DNA of 64,000 bases from Henricia sp. BOLD:AAB3569 (Eukaryota > Echinodermata > Asteroidea > Spinulosida > Echinasteridae). The translations under genes and the position numbers were made by a program. Numbering within the stretch: position 1 is the first letter of the stretch; every line of letters starts with the position of its first letter. The notes beneath the pieces were generated by a model, which was given only the letters and a program-made list of their open reading frames with translations, did not search any database and was not told the origin of the DNA. Location of the stretch: contig JBBELK010000010.1 of the NCBI GenBank assembly GCA_037783545.1, positions 186,001-250,000 of the forward strand. The letters are read 5' to 3'. This document shows, one piece after another, positions 43,209-54,241 of the stretch.

Positions 43209-44959
43209 TTGTATTTCCTTGTTATCTACACTACTTGACTCGCATTCTTGTCATTCGATTTCCTCATTGTGTGTAGTATGCAATCAGTTCATTTCTCCAT
43301 TGTATGTGTTGTGCAATCACCTACAGGTACAATACGTTCTAAATAAATCACTGAATTGTCATAATAATGCTTTGCGGGTTGAAGCTGTTTAATAAAGTGT
43401 TAAATAATTTGGAACATGTTTTATTTCCCCACAATTACAGTCGTAGTAATATGTTGATAAAGAGCCTTGTAGAAATTTAAGCCAATGCATGAAAGGTAAA
43501 CAAAAAATATTCAAAACTTAAAACACCTTCAGTTAGCAGTTTTCTTCCACAAAAATACCATGCATATAATGTGATTGTTACCTTGCTTTCAACACTTTTA
43601 GTTTTCTTTTTCTTGTCTGCTCGTGAAGTAAAATTTTGGGGCTTTAAAGATAATGAAGACTTTGATGACGACTGACATTGCAAAAGATGAGGACAGCAGT
43701 GATGGTGCAATGAAGTATTCAAAAAAAGGGAAAAACTTTCTGAACTCCAGGGGCCAATTTCATGGCGCTATTGGCACGAAACATTACTTAGCACATAATT
43801 TATCTGCTTTATATTGCAAAAGTTGATTGCCTGACAAAATATTGTGATATGTATTTACATGTGCACTGAAATGTTGATACTGTTTTTAAGCACAATTTGA
43901 AAATACAAATTTAGCTGGTCCCTCATCTTACAAAGTAATTCATTAATAAAATCTGTGCTCAGCAAATTTGTGCTAAACAGCGCCATGTACAAAGTTCATG
44001 GAGCTGTCCAGTACAGAAATGTGCTCAACACAAAGTTTATTTACTTTTCAAAATTGTTTCCAGCCAAATCTGTGTGATTTTGTATTACGATTGACTTGTA
44101 TCCAGGTACTTTAACCTCACAAAACGTCCCAAATTGTTTTGTAAATTTTGAGGTTCAGAATGTTTCGATTTACTGATCTTAATTTTCGGTTTGTGGAAAT
44201 AAAGCAAGAAAATCAATTGACCACGTTCAAATGACGTCACTTCCTACAAATCGCCACGTGCATCAGAATTTTGAGCGTAGTTTTTTTATGACGCGCATCG
44301 GCTGCGCCGTATTTCAAACAAATTCGAGCAACACGCGCGCGTGTTTGGAACATGTTACAGCGTGTGCGTGCGCGTACTTGATAGCGTTTAATACGCAGTC
44401 GCATTTCTTCCTACGAAGATGGCTTTCCCATTCAGTGACACGTCCGTTCCGATTTTTAGATGTGGATCGGAAACCAGTCTAGCGCCGTATTCGAAAGGAC
44501 GGATCACGTAATATATGGACGGGGGCGGCCGATTTTAGCAGGGATTACACACTACAAACAAACGCAACAAACATTAATATTTTCAAACAGGAAGAATTTA
44601 TTCCTCTCCCAACACGGTTTTAAAACATTCAAATGCAGTTTCAATGGGTATATGATGCATTTATTGGCGGCGTACTTGAACTTTCATAAACTGCATACCC
44701 TACAAATAATGGTACGATCCGTCGCGCAATGACACTCGAGAGCCTTGTCAACTGGGCGCGCGGCGAAGCACTCATTGCTAATCCGATAGGAAGAAAGTAT
44801 AGTTTAAAGATAAAAACCAGAAAAAACGTAAAAAAGACCCTTACATTTTCTTTTTAACATCGATATATGTTTTTACCAATCAATAAGGATTCTTACTGTG
44901 TAGCTCTGGTTAAGTATTTTGGGTGTTACACGGACGAGGAAATTCCGACTGACCTATTA

Positions 44960-45574
44960 CTGATACCTTATATACCTAATAGGTCGTCTTGAACTTAAAT
45001 TAAGGGGAAATAGTCAACGTCTCAATAATTCTTACCACAAACATTATTTTACAATTTGACACACGCACACATGTACGAACAACATAACCGACAGCATTTT
45101 TTTGTGACTGATTAAACCAATGCACGGCTTCGGTTGCCGACGCCCAAAGCCAAAAATTGGGTTATTTTGTAATTACGTCAAAACATGGTCCTGGTTATGG
45201 TATAGCGAAAACGGCCTGTTTAATAGAAGGTAAAATACGGTGGGCGAAATATGAAATTTCATGGGCAAACAAAATCCAATAAACATTACAAGTTTGGCGA
45301 GCTGCAAAGCAATATACAAGTGAAAGATCACCTTCTTCCCTATCGAAACGTACCAATCCGTTTTAGCCGTGTTAGGGCGCAGAGACGAAAACACCAAATA
45401 TGATCAGGTGATTCTGGCATGATAGTTGAGCCCAAAATAAATCCATCAAATCAATAGACTGCGGAAATGAATACGTCATATTTTCTTGGTTGCCTAGGCA
45501 ATACACTAAAATCACTGAACCGTGTCCCTGCGCTTTTGCAATGGTACTTTTATGACGGTCATGATGTTTAGAGC
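44960..45574. other. Unrecognised sequence
   Basis: No supported gene; short frames on the minus strand have no motif. Confidence 0.4.
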
Positions 45575-45905
45575 CAATTGCCATGGCACACGTCACACTT
45601 CGGCTATATTTCCCAAACCATCTTGTTTCGTTGATATGTAAATGCACGGTTCGAACCGTCAGGCTATTACGTCACTACAATTGCCTAAACCGTCGTGTTT
45701 TATTAATATGTAAATGCGTCGGTTCGAACCGTCAGGCTATTACGTCACTACAATTGCCTGAACCGTTGTGTTTTATTGATATGGAAATGCAACGGTTCTA
45801 ACCGTCAGGCTATTCAGTCACTACAATTGCCTGAACCGTCGTGTTTTATTGATATGTAAATGCGACGGTTCGAACCGTTAGGCTATTACGTCACTACAAT
45901 GGGAG
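45575..45905 (+). repeat. 73-bp tandem repeat, about 4.5 units
   Basis: GGTTCGAACC (with a variant GGTTCTAACC) occurs at 45648, 45721, 45794 and 45867, an exact 73-bp period. Each unit has this palindrome, a TTACGTCACTAC (CRE-like; one unit diverged), TTGCCTRAACCGT and TTTTATTRATATG. The leftmost unit is diverged. Confidence 0.9.
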
Positions 45906-46260
45906 ACTTTTGGCTATCCTGGTTTATACACAAGAGGGCGCCCTTCACGATCCCGGAAGTGATTTTCTTCTGACTTCGGTCTCGTTTGTTTTTACGTGTG
46001 GACGTAAATTTCTTCAATTTCAGAGCTCTATTTCTCAGCAATGAGGTCCCGTACATCCTGTATTTTTGTGGTGTGTGGCGGAAGGACTAGTCATGGTTTT
46101 CTAAACAATACATACAAACTGAGAAAGTTGCGGAGTTTATCTATAAAAACGGCAACAGTGGTCAACAGCGGCGCGCGGCGGCGGCTTCGGTGAACTTCAA
46201 GGGCGTACGTCACTCACCGCTGTGTATTTATGGCTGTACGCACTATATAAACGGGGCACT
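45906..46260 (+). promoter_or_regulatory. Promoter-like segment downstream of the 73-bp repeat
   Basis: Contains CCCGGAAGTGA (ETS/GABP-like, about 45954), a small ATG frame at 46041 starting MRSRTSCIFVVCGG (54 codons), and TATATAAACGGGGC at about 46244. The CRE-like sites upstream fit a promoter, but no downstream gene is identifiable. Confidence 0.3.
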
Positions 46261-46840
46261 CAATGCAGTGTGTCGCTTTTCGGACGACTTTCACCGGTTT
46301 AAAGACGATTGTATGAGCAGTGTTCATGTCACATTTCCTCCATGTCACTATCAATTTCCATTTTTTGTTGAAAAAAAGAGCAAAATGTCTTTACCCCCAC
46401 CCCCAGTCACTTCATTAAAACTTTGTGAAAACAAGTTTGAATGACACATACAGTGTTTGAATTTGTAAAAACACAAATTAGGCCAAAAATTAGTCTTCCA
46501 AAATGATGCGGTGATGCGTTTTTTTTTTATTATTTTTTTTTTGGTAAGGGGATTCCAAGCAATACAGTCAAGTTGACATGAAGCGAACAGGCATGTTTAT
46601 AATCGAAACACTCAACAACAACAAAAAACCTTTGACGCACAGGGTTGAAAGTGACGCGTGCGTCCACGATAGTTTTCTGTTTGTGTTTTTGACTTACATG
46701 TGTAACGTGATATCAATTTTCACCCGAGAGGCATGGTTAAGTACCACCCCCAGGCTACCACACCTCGGAAATGAGAATTGTCACTCTTTGAGTGACAAAA
46801 TCGGAACCCCTGGGCCAAAATTTGTGACAAAATCTCTACC
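46261..46840. other. Unrecognised sequence
   Basis: A frame around 46190-46444 is open but unrecognised. Poly-T and poly-A runs at about 46520. 46735-46835 resembles the loop of the 39.6-40.2 kb fold-back (GTGACAAAATC repeats). Confidence 0.35.
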
Positions 46841-46843
46841 TTG

Positions 46844-47220
46844 CACTCTAAGAAATAATGGTTCAAGTCTGCACCTTAAGGGGTGCTTATCTTTGATACA
46901 ATAGCAGCACCCCAATAGGAGCAAATGTGCACCCTGTGAGTATGGAGCAAGTCTGCACCCCACATGAAGGTGCAAGCCTGCACCACACGGGGTGCAGGTA
47001 TGCACCTCCAGAGGTGAAATCGTGCACCTTTAAGGGTGCAGAGCTTTGATACAATAGCAGCACCCTAAAGGGTGCAAATTTGAACCCGAAGACCAAGGTG
47101 CAAATATGCACCTAAAAAATGGGGTGTAGGCTTTCAAAGCGGGGTGCAATTGTGCACCTCTAGGGGTAGTTATTGCACAACATGGCTGCATCCGCACCGA
47201 GGTGCAACTCTGCACCCTTA
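46844..47220. repeat. CACTCTAAG-terminated segment with GGTGCA/TGCACC repeats
   Basis: Begins CACTCTAAGAAATAATGG and then carries more than 15 copies of TGCACC or GGTGCA in both orientations. The layout resembles one end of the CACTA-like elements at 49.55 and 56.96 kb, but no matching right end is visible. It is probably a truncated end. Confidence 0.5.
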
Positions 47221-47579
47221 AAGTTCAATTATCAACCATGCAATAAATTCACGCTGGGGAAAAAAAATCACTGTTAATTTGGTCAATTAAAATTATCGAA
47301 ACATTTATTTACAAAGCAAAAACTGTTTTAACATCTGGCAAGTATTGTGCGCGGGAGGTAAATTCCCTGTAACAAGGAGCAGTTTTTCATACATACAATG
47401 TGGAATTTCTTTTCGTTTTAGAACGACAGGTGCCAGTGTATTCACACTGAACACAATAGAATTACATAACAACTGGCTATATAAACGCCACGTTCGCTTC
47501 AGTAGCTCACTCTCGGTCAATCGTGTCAACTTTGCTATACAATCCTATTCTACACACGTCTTCACGCACCGCATCGAAC

Positions 47580-47950
47580 ATGTCCCTCGAACCGGGCGTC
47601 GGCGGTTCGGAGTCCAGTACCAGCAGTGATCAGATACTGAACGCTATCCAGGCCCTTTCTGAGTCATTAGACTTCAAGGTCGAATCGGCTTGCAAGAAGC
47701 AACGCTTATCAGACGTTCCGACGTTCAAACGCGACGGCATCAACAGCAGCACAAGCACTGCGAGAAGGTTCTTTCGCTTGTCGAGTCGGCCATTCAGAAC
47801 ATTGACAGCCTTGACATCGACTCGGCCAAGACCGACTGGAACGCCGCCGTGAAGTCCATCAAGGAACGTCAAAAGCTCATACGACTTGCTGACCGTTCTG
47901 ATCTCGGCTGGGGAGTTGTGAAAGAGTACATCGCAGAAACGTCTAATTGA
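47580..47950 (+). pseudogene. Gag-like frame of the split-repeat element, frameshifted
   Basis: From ATG 47580 the frame encodes MSLEPGVGGSES and LNAIQALSESLDFKVESACK. A shift near 47735 is needed to continue into HCEKVLSLVESAIQNIDSL and RQKLIRLADRSDLGWGVVKE, ending at TGA 47948-47950. The block RQKLI.LAD.S..GW..V.EY is one I associate with ORF1/gag of DIRS-like elements in invertebrates. A helical, possibly oligomerising protein is implied. The premature end and the frameshift make it inactive. The family call is from memory of the motif, not a search. Confidence 0.55.
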
Positions 47951-48468
47951 GGCGGCATAGACATTTGCGTCCACCCAGTCGTATGGCACTGAGTTTATAA
48001 CACATTTTATTCGATCGTTTGGTATCGAATTCGATTTGAGGGACAGCGGATTTTTTGTCCGTCCAATATTTGGCATCGAGCACATCGTTCAAAGTTTAAT
48101 CTCACAATGCTTAATTGTTGATCTTTCCACACCGGAACTGGCAATCGTAATTTGTTATTTAGTACCTTTTTTACCTTTGTTGTTTTTTCCGCGTTCCGCG
48201 TGCACCGAAGGCCAATAAACGTCTATTTGAGGCGGCATAGACATTTGCGTATACCCAGTCGTATGGCACTGAGTTTATAACACATTTTATTCGATCGTTT
48301 GGTATCGAATTCGATTTGAGGGACAGCGGATTTTTTGTCCGTCCAATGTTTGGCATCGAGCACATCGTTCAAAGTTTAATCTCACAATGCTTAATTGTTG
48401 ATCTTTCCACACCGGAACTGGCAATCGTAATTTGTTATTTAATACCTTTTTACCTTTGTTGTTTTTTG
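47939..48468 (+). repeat. 280-bp tandem duplication within the split-repeat element
   Basis: AAACGTCTA(A/T)TTGAGGCGGC starts at 47938 and 48218. The two copies are nearly identical over about 240 bp. The first includes the last codons of the gag frame. Confidence 0.85.
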
Positions 48469-50199
48469 TTTCCCCTTTTCCCTTTCTTTTGCGACTTTCT
48501 ATAGACTACAGCAAGGTTCACACAACGACCTAGCCACTGTTCACCATTGGAAACATTTGACCTGTTTTTGTCCTTTTCTCGTCTCACATGAGGTATAATT
48601 AGAAAAGAAATGAATTTTCTGACGGAAGTATGGAGGAAGAAAGTGGAATTTCTTTTCGTTTTAGAACGACAGGTGCCAGTGTATTCACACTGAACACAAT
48701 AGAATTACATAACAACTGGCTATATAAACGCCACGTTCGCTTCAGTAGCTCACTCTCGGTCAATCGTGTCAACTTTGCTATACAATCCCGCCCACCCCAT
48801 TTTCCCACTTCAATCGGAATTCGGACCGGGGGAGTGCACCCCTGCCGAGTGCCCTGGATGCACCCACGTTTCCTCCAATGGCTGGGGGTTTTTCGTGGCC
48901 ACCGAGCGCCAGCACACATGCTGGTCCGACACTCGACCCGAATTCAGTTTCAGTTCCGACACACGTGTTTTATTTTCTCTTTCGGCTTGATTGATTCTGA
49001 CCGATGTTTAGCACGGTGATAATTATTGAACTTCGACACTTTATTGTCGAGACCTAGATACTGTGAACTTTTTTATTTGTTTACAGCTCGTAATTCATAC
49101 ATCAACCTTGGTTCAGATGCTAGTTTGATAGCCTCTAAATCGATAGGCCTTTAATACGGCTTACACCAGACGTGTATAATTATTGTTTTCAACCACATTT
49201 GAAGGATATTACATTTGTGCATATAATTTGATCCTAATCAAGCTGATTAGCGGAGTTTAAAATAAATCGAACAGCAAGGTTCACACAACGACCTAGCCAC
49301 TGTTCACCATTGGAAACATTTGACCTGTTTTTGTCCTTTTCTCGTCTCACATGAGGTATAATTAGAAAAGAAATGAATTTTCTGACGGAAGTATGGAGGA
49401 AGAAAGCATACAATGTACAAGTATATGAGAGTTACAGTAATTACATGTATTAGAAAGCACATCAAACAACACTGCATTATTTCGGAAAAAGTAAATGTAT
49501 AAATTGACACTATAACCAACAAAATGATGTCTTTGGCAAGGCTCCAGCGTCCTACACTGTAAACACAAGTTAGTCATTGGTGCTCATAAATTAGTCAAAA
49601 TGACTAATTTAGATTAGTCAGGTCTCTATGACTAATAAAATCGATGCAGGACTAATGATTAGTCAGCAGTGACTAATGTACCTTAGTCATTTCTGATGAT
49701 TGTGACCAATACAAGTAAGTCATTCATTTTGAGCTAAACGTTATTTTTTTAAGTTAATCTTTACTTTAGAATATTATTTTCTTGAGTTTTGTTATCAAAC
49801 TAATCACACTTATGATCTTTCTCAGTACAAATAAAAATGCAGCATTTTCAATGCAAAAATTTTGAAAATAAAATGCTTATGATACTTTAGGGTGTTTTTT
49901 AAATTAATACCGGTGATAATAGAGTGTTTACACAAGTTTGATATCAAAATCAGTAATTTAACAACTTGAAATTGATAGTTTTTGGATTTTGCAATGACTA
50001 AATACGATTAGTCTTCTGACTAACAAAACACCGCTACCGTATACTGAATTTCTATTGGATAAGCGCAACTGGTAATTTGCGTTTCGTGTTTGCAACGAGT
50101 GGGAACCATCGAAGTGAAAAACCGCGCTGTTTAAGGTTCGCGGCCGCCATTTTGCATTGCATTGTTCACGTGCGTGAACGTACATGTAGTACATGTAGT

Positions 50200-50304
50200 A
50201 CATGTGTGGGTGCGTGCATGTGTGTTGCTGTAAATCTACCTTCACGAATCGTACTGTAATCCGCTTTTGAACGTCCCCATCCTGAACATGTCAACAACTG
50301 CAAG
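50200..50304 (+). CDS. Candidate first exon in CACTA-like element 1
   Basis: CpG-rich sequence with a GCGGCCGCCATTTTG box (about 50140) leads to ATG at 50288 (MSTTA...) and a strong donor CAAG/GTAAGAG at 50304. Only five complete codons precede the donor, and joining to the exon at 51091 in this phase meets a stop, so the ATG may not be used. Confidence 0.3.
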
Positions 50305-51090
50305 GTAAGAGAATTGTCCTGTATTATAGGAAGTTTATCTGCATAGTAAATTTCCGAACATTTAACTTGTTTGACATGTTGTTAGAATTGATTAAAACAG
50401 TGTATTAAGCTTGGACTGTAGTGTTGGACGGGGACATGTAGGTTGTTTTAAGCACAATTGTTAAAAGAATAGACAATCACATATTGTATCGATCCATATT
50501 TCATGTAGGCATGGTAGGCCTACCAGTATTTGGTAGATTTTTGACGGCACAGACGGGTGCAGGTCAACTCGACCGTTGTCACTGACACTGGTTGTTGGTT
50601 GTCCAACTCGAGCATGTCGAGGGTCGTCCAACTCGACCGTCGTGCGTTCTTAAACTGCTTTTAAACTCGTTTTGCTCAAGTCAATTTGTTTGCAAAGTGG
50701 CAAAACTAATAACGTCTAAAGTTTCCTTGTGAATCTTTTCGCAGGCTGAAACTTAAATAATGAAGTAAGAACTTTCTGCCAATTTGCGGTGCAAACATTT
50801 CGCTTACACGTGATTTATAAGTAGGGGTTTTTTTCGGACCGATAAATCATTGCTTGTCACAAAATTGCGCGTTACAACTTACAAGATTAAAAAAGCGGTA
50901 CATGTAATGGTCGAGTTGGTACGAGTCCAGTTGGCAAACAGTCGAGTTGACTGTAATTGTTAACCGCACAGACGGTGTAATTCATTTGTCATGTTTGTAG
51001 CCGTACAAACCAATTGTAATTGTGTAGAAAACAATATGATTTAATATGAGATATGGAATAAAACTTGTTAGTGAACTCTTTAACATACAG

Positions 51091-51264
51091 CCAGCTAATG
51101 TGAACGTGGACGTTTGACTTTGACAAGGAACCTCGACGAGACGTGGGGCTGTCTACAACATAACCGAGCTACAGTCACTCAGGATGAAGGGCATCGCCAT
51201 CGGGGAGTAGGCCTAGCATCATTGTTCACCATCGGCATCGCTGAATTTGTTTTTTCGAGACATG
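51091..51264 (+). CDS. Candidate internal exon in CACTA-like element 1
   Basis: Flanked by acceptor ACATACAG and donor CATG/GTAAGT. A frame open from about 51099 encodes LDETWGCLQHNRATVTQDEG and FTIGIAEFVFSRHG, and leaves one base for the next exon. Joined to 53238-53353 it continues in frame to a stop. I do not recognise the protein. Confidence 0.35.
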
Positions 51265-51861
51265 GTAAGTTCTACTTGTGCACACCATTTTCTTGTAGTG
51301 GCTGTTTCTCATTTTGCCTTAAAATTGGAATAACAGATTAATTCCCAGCTGGTTGTCTCCTATAGTAGTTTTAACATCCATGTTTAGAAAATAATTGAAA
51401 ATGAATACTTAAAATACCTTTTCTCTCTCGTGAATTACCTGATTTTTCTCTAGTACGTATGCTGAACGGTGAGGGCACTATACATGTACGTCACAGCAAG
51501 CAAGATAGCGCAACTTCGATCAAGCGACTATACCCCGGTAGTCGACTAGAGTCCTTTGAATAATGGATAATTTCTGTACAGTCGGTTGAAGTTCTATTAC
51601 AGTTCTTGGTTGAAGTTGTGCTAGCTTACCAGCTGTGATGTACATTAATTGTATAGCGCCCTCATCGTTCAGCATACATACAATCTGCGGAGAAAAATTC
51701 ATCGAAAATTCACCCAAGATAAAATCTTTGCTTCAAAAATGTAAGTATTAATTTAATTATTTTCCAGTCATGGGCATCTAAAACCACTAGAGGACACGAC
51801 CAGCTGGTAATTATTGTTATTCAAATTGAGGCAAAATGACAACCAGCCACTACATGAAATG

Positions 51862-52773
51862 GGGTCATTCCGTGTCAATTCAACACGCTTTTGGACCTGA
51901 TCATCAAGGATTAAAATGAAATTTGGTGTGCTGATTGGACTCTTTGAGAAACCCCGAAAACTAAAATTGTGTCATTCGGTCAATAAATTGTTTTGATATG
52001 GGTCAACGAACTTTTGACTAATTAGCATGACCTGCTATGTTCGTACAGTTATATCTGTAAAAGCAATGGACCTATAGCTACCGGTATAAACTTTACATCA
52101 TTTCAAAGCTCTTGAAATAGCCTTCATTTCATCAAAATTGTATCACGTACCACAAAACAAATATGTAAGATTATAACCTTTGACCTTGATTTGCAAAAAT
52201 GCATGATGTTTTTTTATTTGTTAGCTTAAGATGTAAGGAACATTTCCAAAAAGGTTTGGGATGGGCACTCTTACAGTTTGAGCTATGATAATTTTAACAT
52301 TGGCTAACATGTAAATACCATGTACAGCACATGTACATATAGTACACAGTTACAGATACATGTTATTTATGAAATGAAGGCTATTTCAAGAGCTTTAAAA
52401 TGATGTAAAGTTTATATCTATAGGTCCATTGCTTTTAAAGATACAACTGCCCAAACATAGCAGGTCATGCTAATTAGTCTAACGTTTGTTGACCCGTATC
52501 ACACAAATTAAAGGCACAAGCTCGTCAGCAGTGCGCGCGAGCCAAATTCGTGCCACGAAATACGCAGCTCCACAGCAAAGGCATGGAGCTGCGTATTTTG
52601 TGGCACGAATTTGGCACGCGCGCATTGTCGACGATCCTGCGTCTTTAATTGACCAAATTACATTCAATTTTAGTTCTCGGGGGTTTCTGAAGGAGTCCAA
52701 TCAGCACACAAAATTTCATTTCAATCCGTGATGATCAGTTCCAAAAGCGTGTTGAATTGACACGGAATGACCC
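51862..52773. mobile_element. Fold-back element with GGGTCATTCCGTGTC ends
   Basis: Left and right ends are inverted over about 300 bp with some gaps; the arms meet near 52200-52370. It is interrupted by a TTAA MITE at 52512-52644. It shares the terminal GGGTCATTCC(R)TGTC with the larger element at 58432-60787. Confidence 0.75.
52512..52644. mobile_element. Palindromic TTAA MITE, third copy
   Basis: Flanked by TTAA at 52508-52511 and 52645-52648. The ends AGGCACAAGCTCGTC and GACGATCCTGCGTCT are slightly diverged. It is nested in the right arm of the fold-back element, itself nested in CACTA-like element 1. Confidence 0.85.
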
Positions 52774-53237
52774 AATCATTCTGGCTTTTAGTTTTAAAAC
52801 GTGCTTGATGTTTATCCTGTATAATTAACAGAACATGTACACCAGCCTTGGAAATGGAAAAGAGACAACTCGTACCTCTGTCACCTCGTACTTTGGGCAT
52901 TTAGTTAAGAAAACTCGTACCGTACAGTTGATACAGTTTCTTATCATAAGCATGAATGAGACTTCCCTCTGAAAGTACATTCATTGGTTTATTTTATTTT
53001 CCCACTAGATGACTCGATATTAGAATTTTAGGAAAACAATGCGTCGGAAATGCAACCTGCAAATACAAGAAAACTTGCATTGAATTTTTGCTCACGGTAC
53101 ATTGAGAGTAGGACTTAACATTCTAGTTGAGCGTACGAGTTGACCAAGGTGCGAGTTGTCCTGCTTCCCCTAGAAATTAATCAAATTATTTACTACATGT
53201 ATGTTTTTTTTCTCTCTCTTCGTTGGTGCATGCACAG

Positions 53238-53353
53238 GAAGATGGCGCACCTCGCATCAGGGTGGACGGTCCGATGATGCATTCCTTCCGGAGTGGACAG
53301 AATTCCGCATCGTACTTAATGCCACTGAGGTTGCCCTACTGAATCAGTCTTAA
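53238..53353 (+). CDS. Candidate terminal exon in CACTA-like element 1
   Basis: Follows a pyrimidine-rich acceptor (CTCTCTCTTCG...GCACAG). In the phase supplied by 51264 it encodes RWRTSHQGGRSDDAFLPEW and TEFRIVLNATEVALLNQS, then TAA. An AATAAA lies 570 bp downstream. The product is unrecognised. It may be a captured host fragment or part of the element's own gene. Confidence 0.35.
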
Positions 53354-54241
53354 TCCTGCAGTGATTGTATACCTTTCAACCTTTTGTTTAAATTAGGGAA
53401 AAGCACTGGCATTGTTACAGAAAATTGCATGATTTGCATTGCCTCTTGTGTAAACTTAAAATTATTTCTCTTTGGAGAAATTAAGAATTTTCATTTTTAA
53501 CCAGCAAGCTGCTGCAAAACCTGTACATGTACCACCCAATTAAACACCCAAAAAGAAAATCGCTATTCGTTAGAATTTTTAACATTATTCTTGCAATCAT
53601 TATAACAAAATTATTTATTGGATAGTGTCCATGATGCAGGTCAGTATTTTTTCACTAAAAAAAAAACAGTCGGTAATTTGAGTAATCAAAACTTACTAAT
53701 GGCCCCATTTTACGCCAAATTTTTCGGACAATCAACTATTATTTCGGCCTTAAATTGTTAACAATAACTGTTGAATAATTATAGACTTGTCAACTGGGCT
53801 TTGTTTACAATAAGAATGACACAAAAGGCTTGTTAATACCAGGGTTGAATTGTGCATATATATATCATTATTCAGTAAATATGTTCTGTTTGAAAGTCAG
53901 TGTGTGCACAATGGAAAATAAAACTTGAAAATGTCCGCAAAATTGTGTTGTTTTATGTTTTTTTTACAGAGAAAACGCATTAGTCTTGTGACTAATGTGA
54001 TTAGTCATCATTTTGGATGACTAACCGCGAAAGTCACATGACTAACAGTTAGTCATTTCAGACATAGTTGGATTTGGTCAGATGACTAACAAATATTAGT
54101 CAAAACTGACCAATATTTGACTAACTTTTGACTATTTAATGTTAGTCATTGGCTTACCTGACTAATTTTAATTAGTCATTCCAGACATCATGCTGGACTA
54201 ATTTTTATTAGTCAAAATGACTAACTTATGTTTACAGTGTA

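Larger units (their letters stand above)
40959..44956 (+). mobile_element. Long-TIR DNA element, copy 2 (3-bp TSD TTA)
   Basis: Ends as in copy 1, flanked by TTA at 40956-40958 and 44957-44959. It lies in the opposite orientation to the copy at 21240-24978 and includes an independent SINE (41917-42288). Three candidate exons have the same lengths as their counterparts in copy 1. The two copies could pair to invert the roughly 16 kb between them. Confidence 0.85.
47401..49406 (+). mobile_element. Non-autonomous Ngaro/PAT-like retroelement with split direct repeats
   Basis: Repeat A is at 47401-47545 (A1) and 48644-48788 (A2), 145 bp each. Repeat B is at 48508-48643 (B1) and 49271-49406 (B2), 136 bp each. 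B1 abuts A2, giving A1-gag-B1A2-B2, the split-direct-repeat arrangement known from Ngaro/PAT tyrosine-recombinase retroelements. CATACAATG occurs exactly outside both ends (47392-47400, 49407-49415). A gag-like frame is present, but reverse transcriptase, RNase H and recombinase are absent. Confidence 0.7.
49555..54239 (+). mobile_element. CACTA-like DNA element 1 (TA target duplication)
   Basis: Ends CACTGTAAAC(A)... are inverted over about 24 bp, with TA at 49553-49554 and 54240-54241. Subterminal arrays of TTAGTCA/TGACTAA occupy about 49580-49730 and 53975-54230. Dense direct and inverted subterminal motifs are a CACTA/EnSpm hallmark. Candidate exons on the plus strand (50288, 51091, 53238) and a polyadenylation signal (AATAAA, about 53919) lie inside. 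No transposase is recognisable. Confidence 0.7.

Noticed and set aside
46578..47111. Cys/His-rich frames near 46.8-47.1 kb
   Set aside because: They follow the GGTGCA/TGCACC repeats, which encode Cys-Thr and His-Leu periodicities.
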